Origin: Paludibacteraceae bacterium | GTDB lineage: Bacteria > Bacteroidota > Bacteroidia > Bacteroidales > Paludibacteraceae | Length of the DNA: 64,000 nt | Direction: 5' to 3' | Assembly: GCA_016937795.1 (NCBI GenBank) | Contig: JAFGVV010000064.1 | Coordinates: 1-64,000 of the forward strand | Shown here: positions 16,137-24,017 of the stretch, piece by piece | Position numbering within the stretch: the stretch's first letter is position 1 | Layout of the letters: each line of letters begins with the position of its first letter | Made by a program: the position numbers and the translations under genes | Notes under the pieces: generated by a model | What the model was told of the DNA's origin: nothing | The model's database searches: none | What the model saw: the letters and a program-made list of their open reading frames with translations, nothing else

Positions 16137-19091
16137 TTACTTGATAAGTACTTTGCTCACCGTGTTTCCTACTCTCACAATATAAATTCCTTTTGCAAAA
16201 CTTTGGTCAATAATACCATTTACTTTTGCATTGAATACTTGTTGGCCAATTTGATTGTAAACAGTTACATGGGCATTTTCAATTCCTGCTATGCCTATTT
16301 TTTGTCCGGCAACTGTATAAATCCTTATGGCATTGGCAGCAGCATCTGTTGTTGAACTTACTATGCCATCGGTAGCTAAGTTTACTATGCTAGTGCTACT
16401 TCCATACTGGTTGGTGGCAGTGATTGTATAATCCATAGCAGCTCTCGACTCGGTGGGTGTACCACTTATTTCGCCGGTAGCAGTGTCGAAAATTAATCCG
16501 GCAGGCAATGCTGGTTTTATACTATAGCCAAGTAGGGATATTTTTCTAATTGAATGATTAAACCCATCTGCTACATACAAATTACCTTTCGAGTCGACAG
16601 CAACGCCCGTTGGACTGCTAAAGCTTGCCCCCGAACCTAAACCGTTTACACCACCATCCGTTCCATTGCCTGCAATAGTGCTTACAAGGCCTGTGGGCGT
16701 AATTTTACGTATTCTGAAGTTGTATTGATCGGCAACATATAAGTTTCCTGCGCCATCAATTGTAATGCCTGTAGGTGAGTTAAAACTCGCTGCAGTTCCT
16801 TGTCCATCGGCAAAGCCTTCGGCGCCACTTCCGGCAAAAGTACTTACATCACCCGCTGCTGTAATTTTACGGATTTTATTGTTGGCCTGGTCAGCCACAA
16901 ATACATTTCCGGCAGCATCCACCACTAAGCCTGTTGCGCCATTAAAGCTTGCGGCTGGGCCTGCACCGTCGTCGGATCCTGATACTCCTGAGCCAGCAAA
17001 TATGCTCACTTCGGCAGTCGATGTTATTACTTTACGTATCACATTGTTGATGTAATCGGCCACAAAAAGCGTATTGCCATCGTTGCTAAGTGCCACTGCA
17101 ATGGGTTGACTAAAGCTTGCTGCTGTGCCTATGCCATCGTCCATTCCCTGTATTCCACTGCCTGCAAATGTTGTAGTAACACCTGCGGGTGTAATTTTCC
17201 TGATTTTACTGCTGAATTGCTCGGCAACAAAAATACTTCCATCATTATCAACTGCTACGCCCATAGGTGTGTTAAAACTGGCTTCAGTGCCCGTACCATC
17301 AACGGATGTGGCTAAAGGGAATGTAATATCGTTTATTACCACTTTTGCTCCGGCAATGGTTGTTACATTTCCGTCAGGAGTAATTTTCCGTATCGAATGG
17401 TTGTATTGGTCGGCCACATAAACATTGTCGTCGGCATCGGTGGCAAGGCCAAAGGCATAGTTGAAGCTAGCCTCAGCGCCTGTTCCATCCTGATAGCCCG
17501 CCGAGCCACCTGCAAAAGTAGCAACAGCCGAACCACTTGCGGGCACTGCACCGCCTAAGTTAATGGGCGATAAAGGAGCAATTGCAACACCTACAGCATA
17601 TTGTTGCGCTGCGCTAAAACTAATGCTTGGCGCTAATGAAGTTACTCGAATATTCACAACAGCAGTGCTGCTGCCCGATTCGTTGTTAGCCGTAATTGTA
17701 TAATTAGTGGCAGCCGAAACCTCTGTAGGTGTTCCGGTAATTTCGCCGGTAGCTGCATTCAGGTTCAAACCCGCCGGCAATGCAGTCGCACTGCTGTATA
17801 TATAAGTCGAAGTGCCTGGTATTTCTCCGCCTGTATTTGAAGGCATTAGCGATGCAATGGGCGTACCAACCATGTATACATGCGGTGTGGTATAACTTAT
17901 ATTAGGCGCTTGTGCTTTTACACGAATATTCACAACAGCAGTGCTGCTGCCCGATTCGTTGCTGGCCGTAATTGTATAATTTGAAGCTTCGGTAACTTGT
18001 GTCGGCGTACCACTTATTACACCTGTGGTAGCATTTATACTCAGGCCTGCTGGCAAAACCGGACTTACACTGAATATGTGCGTACTTGTGCCTGGCACTG
18101 CTCCTCCTGTATTTGTAGGCGTTAAATTGGCAATTGCCGTACCTACGGTGTAGAGTTGTGGTGATGCATAGCTTATATTAGGCGCTTGCGCTTTTACCCT
18201 GATATTTATAACAGCACTACTACTTCCACCCTCATTTGTAGCCGTAATCGTATGATCTGTAGCTGCCGAAACCTGTGTAGGTGTACCACTAATTACTCCT
18301 GTGGCAGCATTTATGTTTAGGCCTGTTGGCAAAGCCGGACTAACACTGTAAATGTAACTTCCGCTGCCTGGCACTACTCCACCTGTATTGGTAGGAGTTA
18401 AGTTGGTAATTGCTGTCCCCACAGTGTATAAGTGAGGCGTTGCATAGCTTATGATGGGTGCTGGCACCGGGTTTATAGTTACGGTAATCATTGAACGTGC
18501 ACTTTCGACACCATTACTATTAGCTTGCGAAACATAATAGGTAGTAGTGCCCACCGTGGCAGTTGAAGGCGTTGGAGGCGTTGATGAATAGCCCTCACCC
18601 AAACTGCTGGTGTACCATTTAAGTGATATATTTTGTCCTGTAAGTGTAGCTGTTAAAGGAGATGCTGTAGTGTATTTAATATAACTCACATTGCTTACTG
18701 TAGGTCCGGATGTTAATGCTGTAGTAGGAGTTACAGTTAAGGTAACTATTACTGTTGACCAATTCGATGCTTTTGTTACTATCCTCACCGAAGTGACAGG
18801 GATGTATGCTGAAAGATCAACCGTGAGGTTTGGGTTGGTACTCGAACCTACTAATGTGTTGTTTACAAAGTAGTCGTAATTGGCGGTTCCTGTCCAATTA
18901 TTATTATAATCAACAATATTGCTATGAAAATCAGCAATAACTGTTTGCTGACTCGTAGTTAGATATCCGTTAATCTCAGCAGCTACATTGTAGTAGCCTC
19001 TACCAGCAGCACTGTGCTTATACGAAAGCGTTTGTGCATGGGTCGTTCCCAATACCAACAAACTAAATAAAAAGAGTTTAATTTTTCTCAT
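16137..19091 (-). CDS. T9SS-secreted protein: Ig-like (He_PIG) repeats with nested NHL beta-propeller
   Basis: A 984-residue secreted protein. A signal peptide (LFSLLVLGTTHAQ) is followed by an unassigned domain (about 20-130), an Ig-like domain (about 130-210), then three full tandem He_PIG repeats with the LPAGLNINAATGVISGTPT signature (about 210-490). A fourth repeat starts (QQYAVGVAIAPLSPINLGG) but is split by six NHL-type blades (about 525-845; GNVYVADQYNHSIRKITPDG type) and resumes at KPALPAGLIFDTATGEISGTP. The C-terminus (VYNQIGQQVF, KGIYIVRVGNTVSKVLIK) is a type A T9SS sorting domain. Likely cell-surface or released; ligand unknown. It sits alone between two threonine-pathway genes. 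Confidence 0.85.
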   Translation of the reverse strand: MRKIKLFLFSLLVLGTTHAQTLSYKHSAAGRGYYNVAAEINGYLTTSQQTVIADFHSNIVDYNNNWTGTANYDYFVNNTLVGSSTNPNLTVDLSAYIPVTSVRIVTKASNWSTVIVTLTVTPTTALTSGPTVSNVSYIKYTTASPLTATLTGQNISLKWYTSSLGEGYSSTPPTPSTATVGTTTYYVSQANSNGVESARSMITVTINPVPAPIISYATPHLYTVGTAITNLTPTNTGGVVPGSGSYIYSVSPALPTGLNINAATGVISGTPTQVSAATDHTITATNEGGSSSAVINIRVKAQAPNISYASPQLYTVGTAIANLTPTNTGGAVPGTSTHIFSVSPVLPAGLSINATTGVISGTPTQVTEASNYTITASNESGSSTAVVNIRVKAQAPNISYTTPHVYMVGTPIASLMPSNTGGEIPGTSTYIYSSATALPAGLNLNAATGEITGTPTEVSAATNYTITANNESGSSTAVVNIRVTSLAPSISFSAAQQYAVGVAIAPLSPINLGGAVPASGSAVATFAGGSAGYQDGTGAEASFNYAFGLATDADDNVYVADQYNHSIRKITPDGNVTTIAGAKVVINDITFPLATSVDGTGTEASFNTPMGVAVDNDGSIFVAEQFSSKIRKITPAGVTTTFAGSGIQGMDDGIGTAASFSQPIAVALSNDGNTLFVADYINNVIRKVITSTAEVSIFAGSGVSGSDDGAGPAASFNGATGLVVDAAGNVFVADQANNKIRKITAAGDVSTFAGSGAEGFADGQGTAASFNSPTGITIDGAGNLYVADQYNFRIRKITPTGLVSTIAGNGTDGGVNGLGSGASFSSPTGVAVDSKGNLYVADGFNHSIRKISLLGYSIKPALPAGLIFDTATGEISGTPTESRAAMDYTITATNQYGSSTSIVNLATDGIVSSTTDAAANAIRIYTVAGQKIGIAGIENAHVTVYNQIGQQVFNAKVNGIIDQSFAKGIYIVRVGNTVSKVLIK
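17560..18450 (-). repeat. Tandem coding repeats (three He_PIG units)
   Basis: Near-identical segments of about 270 bp encode successive Ig-like domains within the T9SS cargo gene; for example TTCACAACAGCAGTGCTGCT recurs at two places 0.27 kb apart on the + strand. Such repeats are prone to recombination and copy-number change. Confidence 0.7.
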
Positions 19092-19689
19092 AAATCACAC
19101 GTTTTAAAAATTTACACTAAAGTTAAATATTGAATTTTTGCCAATTAAAAATTCAACGTCAAAAAACTTTATGAAATATGCACTTTAACCTGCCTTTATG
19201 AAAAAAGAACCGGCGCTGTCTTCAAAAAAATGTTTTATGAGTCGTAAATCTCAAATGGCGTATTAAAAAACCTGAATACTATTGTCTAATCCTAATTTTA
19301 AATTTTACTGAAAACCGTCAATCCTGCATGTACTCATAAATACACATAAAAAAAGATATCAACCATTATGTTGTACCCAATGACTGTTAGTTAATCAGTA
19401 ATTCAGATAGTAATAATATTCCCGCCACGAGTAGTAAATTACCTTATTCGGAAGGGTATTGGAGCATGTAATAGCCTGAAGATAAATGAGACAAGAGAAT
19501 GTTATACGTTATTTATCTATCAGGGATTTGTTGTTATTTATAATCAATATATATAACACTAATCAATAATAAAAAACAAGAAATGCTTTATAAAGTTCAA
19601 AATGCTCATGCATATTTTTCGAATGATATAATTTGTATATTTGAAATTTCTTAGAAAAAATATTTATAATAAACGAAATTGAACACAGA

Positions 19690-19860
19690 TTTTGTGGAAA
19701 AAGCGGATTGAAAGCTGACTTTAATCCCACCTGTGGCGTGATGATTTTTAAGTATTTGCGTTCCAGATCAATTTCCAAAGTGTATTTCTTATCTGCATTC
19801 CAATCCGTCCTTACCGTCCAATCACGACTTGTCGGGACTATTAACCTAATTTACGAGACT
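19690..19860 (-). pseudogene. Possible gene remnant
   Basis: Minus-strand translation gives a hydrophilic, beta-rich-looking segment of about 50 residues (WTVRTDWNADKKYTLEID, ERKYLKIITPQVGLKSAFNP) between an upstream in-frame stop and a low-complexity tail. No family is recognised and no start codon precedes it at the right place. Confidence 0.25.
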
Positions 19861-20054
19861 AAGGCCTATCTATGTTTTAATTTTTGAATTTTAAAATAAT
19901 AAGCCATTGTTAGACATAATTATTGAGTTTGTTCGAATGTGTGATGAGTTGTTGTATTTATGGATACTAAATTCCTTGGTGTGTTGATATATATAAACAC
20001 TTTTGATAAAATATAAATCAGCGGGAAACTGTCGCATATTTACGTTAAAAGCTG

Positions 20055-20062
20055 TATCTTTG
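20055..20062 (+). promoter_or_regulatory. thrC -7 promoter element (TATCTTTG)
   Basis: Consensus TAnnTTTG about 90 bp before the thrC ATG, showing that thrC has its own promoter despite lying downstream of the ApgM-like gene. Confidence 0.6.
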
Positions 20063-20151
20063 TAACCGCGTATAAATAAAATTGAAAGAATAATTACATA
20101 TTTGCTTAGTGCTTATAAAATGTACTAAGTGCCTTAGTGGTTAAATAGAAA

Positions 20152-21474
20152 ATGAAGTATTACAGTACAAACAAACAGATTACAGGCGAATCGCTTGCCA
20201 ATGCAGTAATCAAAGGGCTTGCCGAGGACAAGGGACTTTTTATGCCTGATTCGATAACCGAAATCCCGGCTGTGTTTTACGAGAATATCGACAAAATGTC
20301 GTTTCAGGATATGGCTTATACGGCTGCCTACATGCTTTTTGGCGACGATGTGCATGCCAATATGCTGAAAATGATGGTGAACGATACGCTGAGTTTCGAT
20401 GTGCCGCTTGTAAAAGTTGAGGAGAATATTTTTAGTCTGGAACTGTTTCATGGCCCTACGCTGGCATTTAAGGATGTGGGCGGACGGTTTATGTCGCGTA
20501 TGCTGAGTTATTTTATTCAGCGTTCGGATGATGGAAACCGTCAGGTAAATGTGCTTGTAGCTACTGCGGGCGATACGGGAAGTGCGGTAGCCAATGGTTT
20601 TCTGGGCGTGGAAGGCATTCATGTGTATGTGCTTTACCCAAAAGGGAAAGTGAGTCCTATACAGGAATGTCAGTTCACCACACTGGGGCAAAATATTACG
20701 GCCATTGAAGTGGATGGCACTTTCGACGATTGTCAGGCGTTGGTAAAAACTGCGTTTATGGACGCCGAACTGAATGCCAAAATGAAACTAACTTCGGCTA
20801 ACTCCATCAATGTAGCGCGTTTTCTTCCGCAAGCATTTTATTATTTTTATGCGTATGCGCAGCTGAAGAAGATTTCGGAGGAAGCAGCCCGCAATATGGT
20901 GATTTGTGTACCAAGTGGAAATTTTGGAAATATCACTGCCGGACTGTTTGCCAAACGAATGGGCTTGCCCGTGAAACGCTTTATTGCAGCGAATAACCGT
21001 AACGATATTTTCCTCGAATATCTGAAAACCGGCGAATACAAACCGCGTCCTTCGGTAGCTACTATTGCTAATGCAATGGATGTGGGCGACCCGAGCAATT
21101 TTGCACGTATTCTCGATTTGTACAATCATTCGCACGAAGCTATTTCATCCGAAATAAGCGGCATTAGCTATACAGATGAGCAAATTGCAGATACCATGCG
21201 TGCCTGTCGCAAAGACACGGGCTATCTGCTCGATCCGCATGGCGCTTGTGGCTATCAGGCTTTGAAAGACATGCTCGAGCCGGGCGAAACAGGTATTTTC
21301 CTCGAAACGGCGCATCCGGCTAAATTCCTCGATACCGTGCAGGATATTCTGGGCGAGAAAATCGAAATTCCTCAGAAACTGCAGGAATTTATGAAAGGCG
21401 AAAAGCAAAGCATTGCAATGAGTAAAGATTTTGAGGACTTTAAGCGGTATTTGCTAATGACCCCCAACCCCTAA
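20152..21474 (+). CDS. thrC: Threonine synthase
   Basis: A 440-residue PLP enzyme converting O-phosphohomoserine to threonine. It starts MKYYSTNKQ and has HGPTLAFKDVGGRFM with the PLP lysine Lys107, VATAGDTGSAVANGFLG phosphate-binding loop, ANSINVARFLPQAFYYF and VCVPSGNFGN-like VICVPSGNFGNITAG. Length matches the ThrC type with the N-terminal helical region. Its last residues (MTPNP) and the stop codon are encoded by the left end of a repeat element, so the original C-terminus has probably been altered slightly. Works with the ApgM-like candidate homoserine kinase. Confidence 0.97.
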   Translation: MKYYSTNKQITGESLANAVIKGLAEDKGLFMPDSITEIPAVFYENIDKMSFQDMAYTAAYMLFGDDVHANMLKMMVNDTLSFDVPLVKVEENIFSLELFHGPTLAFKDVGGRFMSRMLSYFIQRSDDGNRQVNVLVATAGDTGSAVANGFLGVEGIHVYVLYPKGKVSPIQECQFTTLGQNITAIEVDGTFDDCQALVKTAFMDAELNAKMKLTSANSINVARFLPQAFYYFYAYAQLKKISEEAARNMVICVPSGNFGNITAGLFAKRMGLPVKRFIAANNRNDIFLEYLKTGEYKPRPSVATIANAMDVGDPSNFARILDLYNHSHEAISSEISGISYTDEQIADTMRACRKDTGYLLDPHGACGYQALKDMLEPGETGIFLETAHPAKFLDTVQDILGEKIEIPQKLQEFMKGEKQSIAMSKDFEDFKRYLLMTPNP

Positions 21475-21643
21475 AGGGGGGCAGGATAGCCTTTGTGTCA
21501 AGCTAAGTTATTTGAGAAATTAGCTTTGTAGTTTAAAATAATCAGGTGTTAGAAATTGTGTTTATTTAATCTTAGATATTTACAAATCAAAACCAACTCT
21601 ACTTTTAAATATGGGGTTTTATCCCCCTTTAGGGGTTAGGGGT
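21461..21643. repeat. Second element bounded by inverted CCCCTAAAGGGG repeats
   Basis: Left end CCCCCAACCCCTAAAGGGGG (21461-21480) lies across the thrC stop codon; right end CCCCCTTTAGGGGTTAGGGG (21623-21642) lies 11 bp before the ribE ATG. The interior, about 140 bp, is AT-rich and non-coding. No FMN riboswitch is apparent here although ribE follows. Confidence 0.7.
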
Positions 21644-21653
21644 TAATATTATT

Positions 21654-22253
21654 ATGTTTTCAGGAATAATAGAAGAAGCTGCCTGCGTGGTGGCATTGCA
21701 AAAAGAGCAGGAAAACCTGCATATCACAATGGAATGTTCGTTTGTCGACGAGCTGAAAATTGATCAGAGTGTGGCGCACAATGGCGTTTGCCTGACTGTA
21801 GTGGCCATGACCGATAAAACCTACACGGTAACTGCCATAAAGGAAACGCTCGACCGTACCAATCTGGGAAAACTCGAGGTGGGCAGCAAGGTGAACCTTG
21901 AGCGCAGCATGATAATGAACGGTCGCCTCGACGGGCATATTGTGCAGGGGCATGTGGATCAGACTGCAGTGTGCACTGAAGTGAAGGAAGCCGAAGGTAG
22001 CTGGTATTTTACTTTCGAATACGCATTCGACAAGGAAATGGCCCGTCGCGGTTATATGACAGTGGATAAAGGATCGGTTACAGTGAATGGCGTGAGTCTT
22101 ACTGTTTGCAATCCTACCGACAACAGCTTTCAGGTGGCCATTATTCCCTATACTTATGAGTTTACAAACTTTCATCAGATTAAAGCCGGAACAACGGTTA
22201 ATATCGAGTTTGATATTATCGGAAAATATGTAAGTCGAATGATGGCTTTTTAG
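21654..22253 (+). CDS. ribE: Riboflavin synthase, alpha subunit
   Basis: A 199-residue enzyme that makes riboflavin from two 6,7-dimethyl-8-ribityllumazine molecules. It begins MFSGIIEEAA, and contains two tandem lumazine-binding domains, with VAHNGVCLTVV in the first and SVTVNGVSLTVC in the second, plus GRLDGHIVQGHVD between them. Normal length. The gene is separated from thrC by a repeat element, so the gene pair need not form a functional operon. Confidence 0.96.
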   Translation: MFSGIIEEAACVVALQKEQENLHITMECSFVDELKIDQSVAHNGVCLTVVAMTDKTYTVTAIKETLDRTNLGKLEVGSKVNLERSMIMNGRLDGHIVQGHVDQTAVCTEVKEAEGSWYFTFEYAFDKEMARRGYMTVDKGSVTVNGVSLTVCNPTDNSFQVAIIPYTYEFTNFHQIKAGTTVNIEFDIIGKYVSRMMAF

Positions 22254-22410
22254 TAATATCTGCGGCTTTTTTTGTATAGAAATTCAAACTAAACACATAC
22301 TTTGTTGTTACAAGAGTAATATAAATTATGAATGATTTATTTGTAATAGCATAGTTGTTTGGCAACTTAGATTTTGCCGCGTTTAAAATTTTGTGATTTT
22401 CTATACCTGA

Positions 22411-23574
22411 ATGAAGAACTTAAAGAAACAAATTAACGAATCTTTTTTTAATCCCGTATTACATTTTCTACCAGTCATAGTGTTTATGATAGTGGACGAT
22501 TTTATGGGATTGCATATGGCATGGATTGCATCACTGCCGGTCACTTTTGTACTGGCAGTGTATGTGTATTTCGTTTATCGCAGAATCCTCGAATGGTTTT
22601 TGTTCTCCACTGCTATATATCTTACTGTAGCCTTGCTTGCTACCATATTGCCTGATAACACCATTACTCCCGATTTTAATTCTGTACGGGTAGAATTTAT
22701 TTTGCTGGCCGTATTTGCATTTTCACTTTTGTTTCGTACCAGAATATCCGCTTTTATCAATAGTAGAAACAAAAAGATGCTCTCGATGGTGAATAATCTC
22801 AATGAGTTGTTTCGGATGATATGGATATTGGCGGTCATTATTTTTCTTTTTACACACATTTACAGCATTGCGCTTATTCTGAAATTACCTAATCTTGAAA
22901 ACTCTCTGGGTTTTATTTATTCTGTTTATGTGTCGGTACTTTTATTTGTGTTGTTTTACGAAATGATCAGGGTGACTATTGTACGTGTTCGCCTTTTGAA
23001 AGAAGAGTGGTGGCCAATAGTAAACGAACAGGGAAAAACAATAGGTTCCATTCAGCATCATAATAGTCTTAATTCGCATGTGAAATATATGCATCCTATT
23101 GTGAGAGTTATGCTTATCGATAATAATAGGGTGTATTTGCAAAAGCGTAGCGAAACGGATCTTGTTTTCCCGGGGCTGTGGGATACGGCCATTTCGAACC
23201 ATATAAAAGTGAGTGAAACACTTGAACATTGTATTAAACGTACGGCAGAAGAGAGATATTCTATGAGAGCTATCAAGCCACTTTTTCTGTCGAATTATAT
23301 TCACGAAACAGATTTTGAATATCATTATGCATTTCTTTTTGTAGCTTGCTATGCTGATTTACAGGATTATAACAAAAAATTAATCGACCATGCAAAATGG
23401 TGGACTGTTAATCAAATTGAAGAGAATCTTGAGGAAGGAATTTTTACTGAAAATTTTAAAACAGAGTTCGACTTGCTTAAACGTAGTGGTTTGCTCGAAT
23501 CGGTACAATGCGAATGCGAATGTTCGTTGAGAGATTTAGTAGCCGATAGCTCAGATAAAATTAGTCAAAACTAA
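22411..23574 (+). CDS. Membrane protein with C-terminal degenerate Nudix-like domain
   Basis: A 387-residue protein. The first about 190 residues hold five to six hydrophobic helices. From about residue 205 follows an MutT/IPP-isomerase-like fold: HPIVRVMLIDNNRVYLQKRS and FPGLWDTAISNHI. The Nudix box reads from IKVSETLEHCIKRTAEERYS. Against GX5EX7REUXEEXGU it keeps the first E and the R but has N for G, T for the first E of RE, R for the last catalytic E, and S for the final G. Hydrolysis of a nucleoside diphosphate is therefore doubtful; a binding or sensing role is possible. The N-terminal membrane part matches no family I recognise. It ends 4 bp from a convergent gene. Confidence 0.7.
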   Translation: MKNLKKQINESFFNPVLHFLPVIVFMIVDDFMGLHMAWIASLPVTFVLAVYVYFVYRRILEWFLFSTAIYLTVALLATILPDNTITPDFNSVRVEFILLAVFAFSLLFRTRISAFINSRNKKMLSMVNNLNELFRMIWILAVIIFLFTHIYSIALILKLPNLENSLGFIYSVYVSVLLFVLFYEMIRVTIVRVRLLKEEWWPIVNEQGKTIGSIQHHNSLNSHVKYMHPIVRVMLIDNNRVYLQKRSETDLVFPGLWDTAISNHIKVSETLEHCIKRTAEERYSMRAIKPLFLSNYIHETDFEYHYAFLFVACYADLQDYNKKLIDHAKWWTVNQIEENLEEGIFTENFKTEFDLLKRSGLLESVQCECECSLRDLVADSSDKISQN

Positions 23575-23578
23575 TCTC

Positions 23579-23941
23579 TTATTTTTTTGTTTTAAAGCTG
23601 AGAATGTGTGTTGTGACGGCTGTGGCAATAGAAACGAGTAGTATCTGTAACCATAGTTTTTCAGTTGCAACAAAGAAGGTCGCATACGAAATAGATATCC
23701 ACAACAAGCTAATGGCGTAAATTTTTGCATGTAAGGGAATGCTTTTCTCTTCTTGATAATCATGTATCATTTTTCCGAAAACGCGATGGTTTAACAGCCA
23801 ACGATTCAGTCTTTGAGAGCCACGGGCAAATAGAAATGCTGATAGTAAAATAAAGGGAGTGGTGGGGAGTAATGGTAGGAAAACGCCAACTATGCCTAAC
23901 GAAAGTGTCACTAAGCCTAAAATAGTATATATTTTTTTCAC
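23579..23941 (-). CDS. DUF454 (YbaN) family inner-membrane protein
   Basis: A 120-residue membrane protein of the YbaN/DUF454 family, function unknown. Family signature is GIVGVFLPLLPTTPFILLSAFLFARGS, and two or three TM helices are visible. I start it at GTG 23941 (VKKIYTILGLV); an ATG at 23992 is in frame but falls within the terminator hairpin of the upstream hydrogenase-like gene, giving an unlikely MRRICFRRIF leader. It may nevertheless be expressed by read-through from that gene. Confidence 0.75.
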   Translation of the reverse strand: MKKIYTILGLVTLSLGIVGVFLPLLPTTPFILLSAFLFARGSQRLNRWLLNHRVFGKMIHDYQEEKSIPLHAKIYAISLLWISISYATFFVATEKLWLQILLVSIATAVTTHILSFKTKK

Positions 23942-23961
23942 TTTGAATTGTTGTTTCAGAT

Positions 23962-23991
23962 AAAAAATGCGTCGAAAACAGATCCGACGCA
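23962..23991 (-). terminator. Terminator of the hydrogenase-like gene
   Basis: TGCGTCG and CGACGCA (7 bp) flank a 10-nt loop; on the minus strand the stem is followed by ATTTTTTAT. Confidence 0.65.
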
Positions 23992-24017
23992 TACAAAATT
24001 AATATATCCCGACTGTA

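Larger units (their letters stand above)
19092..20151. other. 1.06-kb gap without a clear gene
   Basis: AT-rich region between the cargo gene and thrC. On the minus strand, 19690-19850 reads as a protein-like stretch (DWTVRTDWNADKKYTLEID then LERKYLKIITPQVG) with no good start and soon losing coding character, so it may be a remnant of a dead gene. A TATCTTTG element at 20055-20062 fits a -7 promoter for thrC. Nothing else is recognised. Confidence 0.45.

Noticed and set aside
17560..18450. CRISPR-like periodic repeats
   Set aside because: The repeats are about 270 bp, in frame, and encode Ig-like domains; no short repeat-spacer pattern exists anywhere in the window.
21475..21653. Possible FMN riboswitch before ribE
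   Set aside because: The gap is filled by the CCCCTAAAGGGG element and lacks the conserved FMN aptamer segments.
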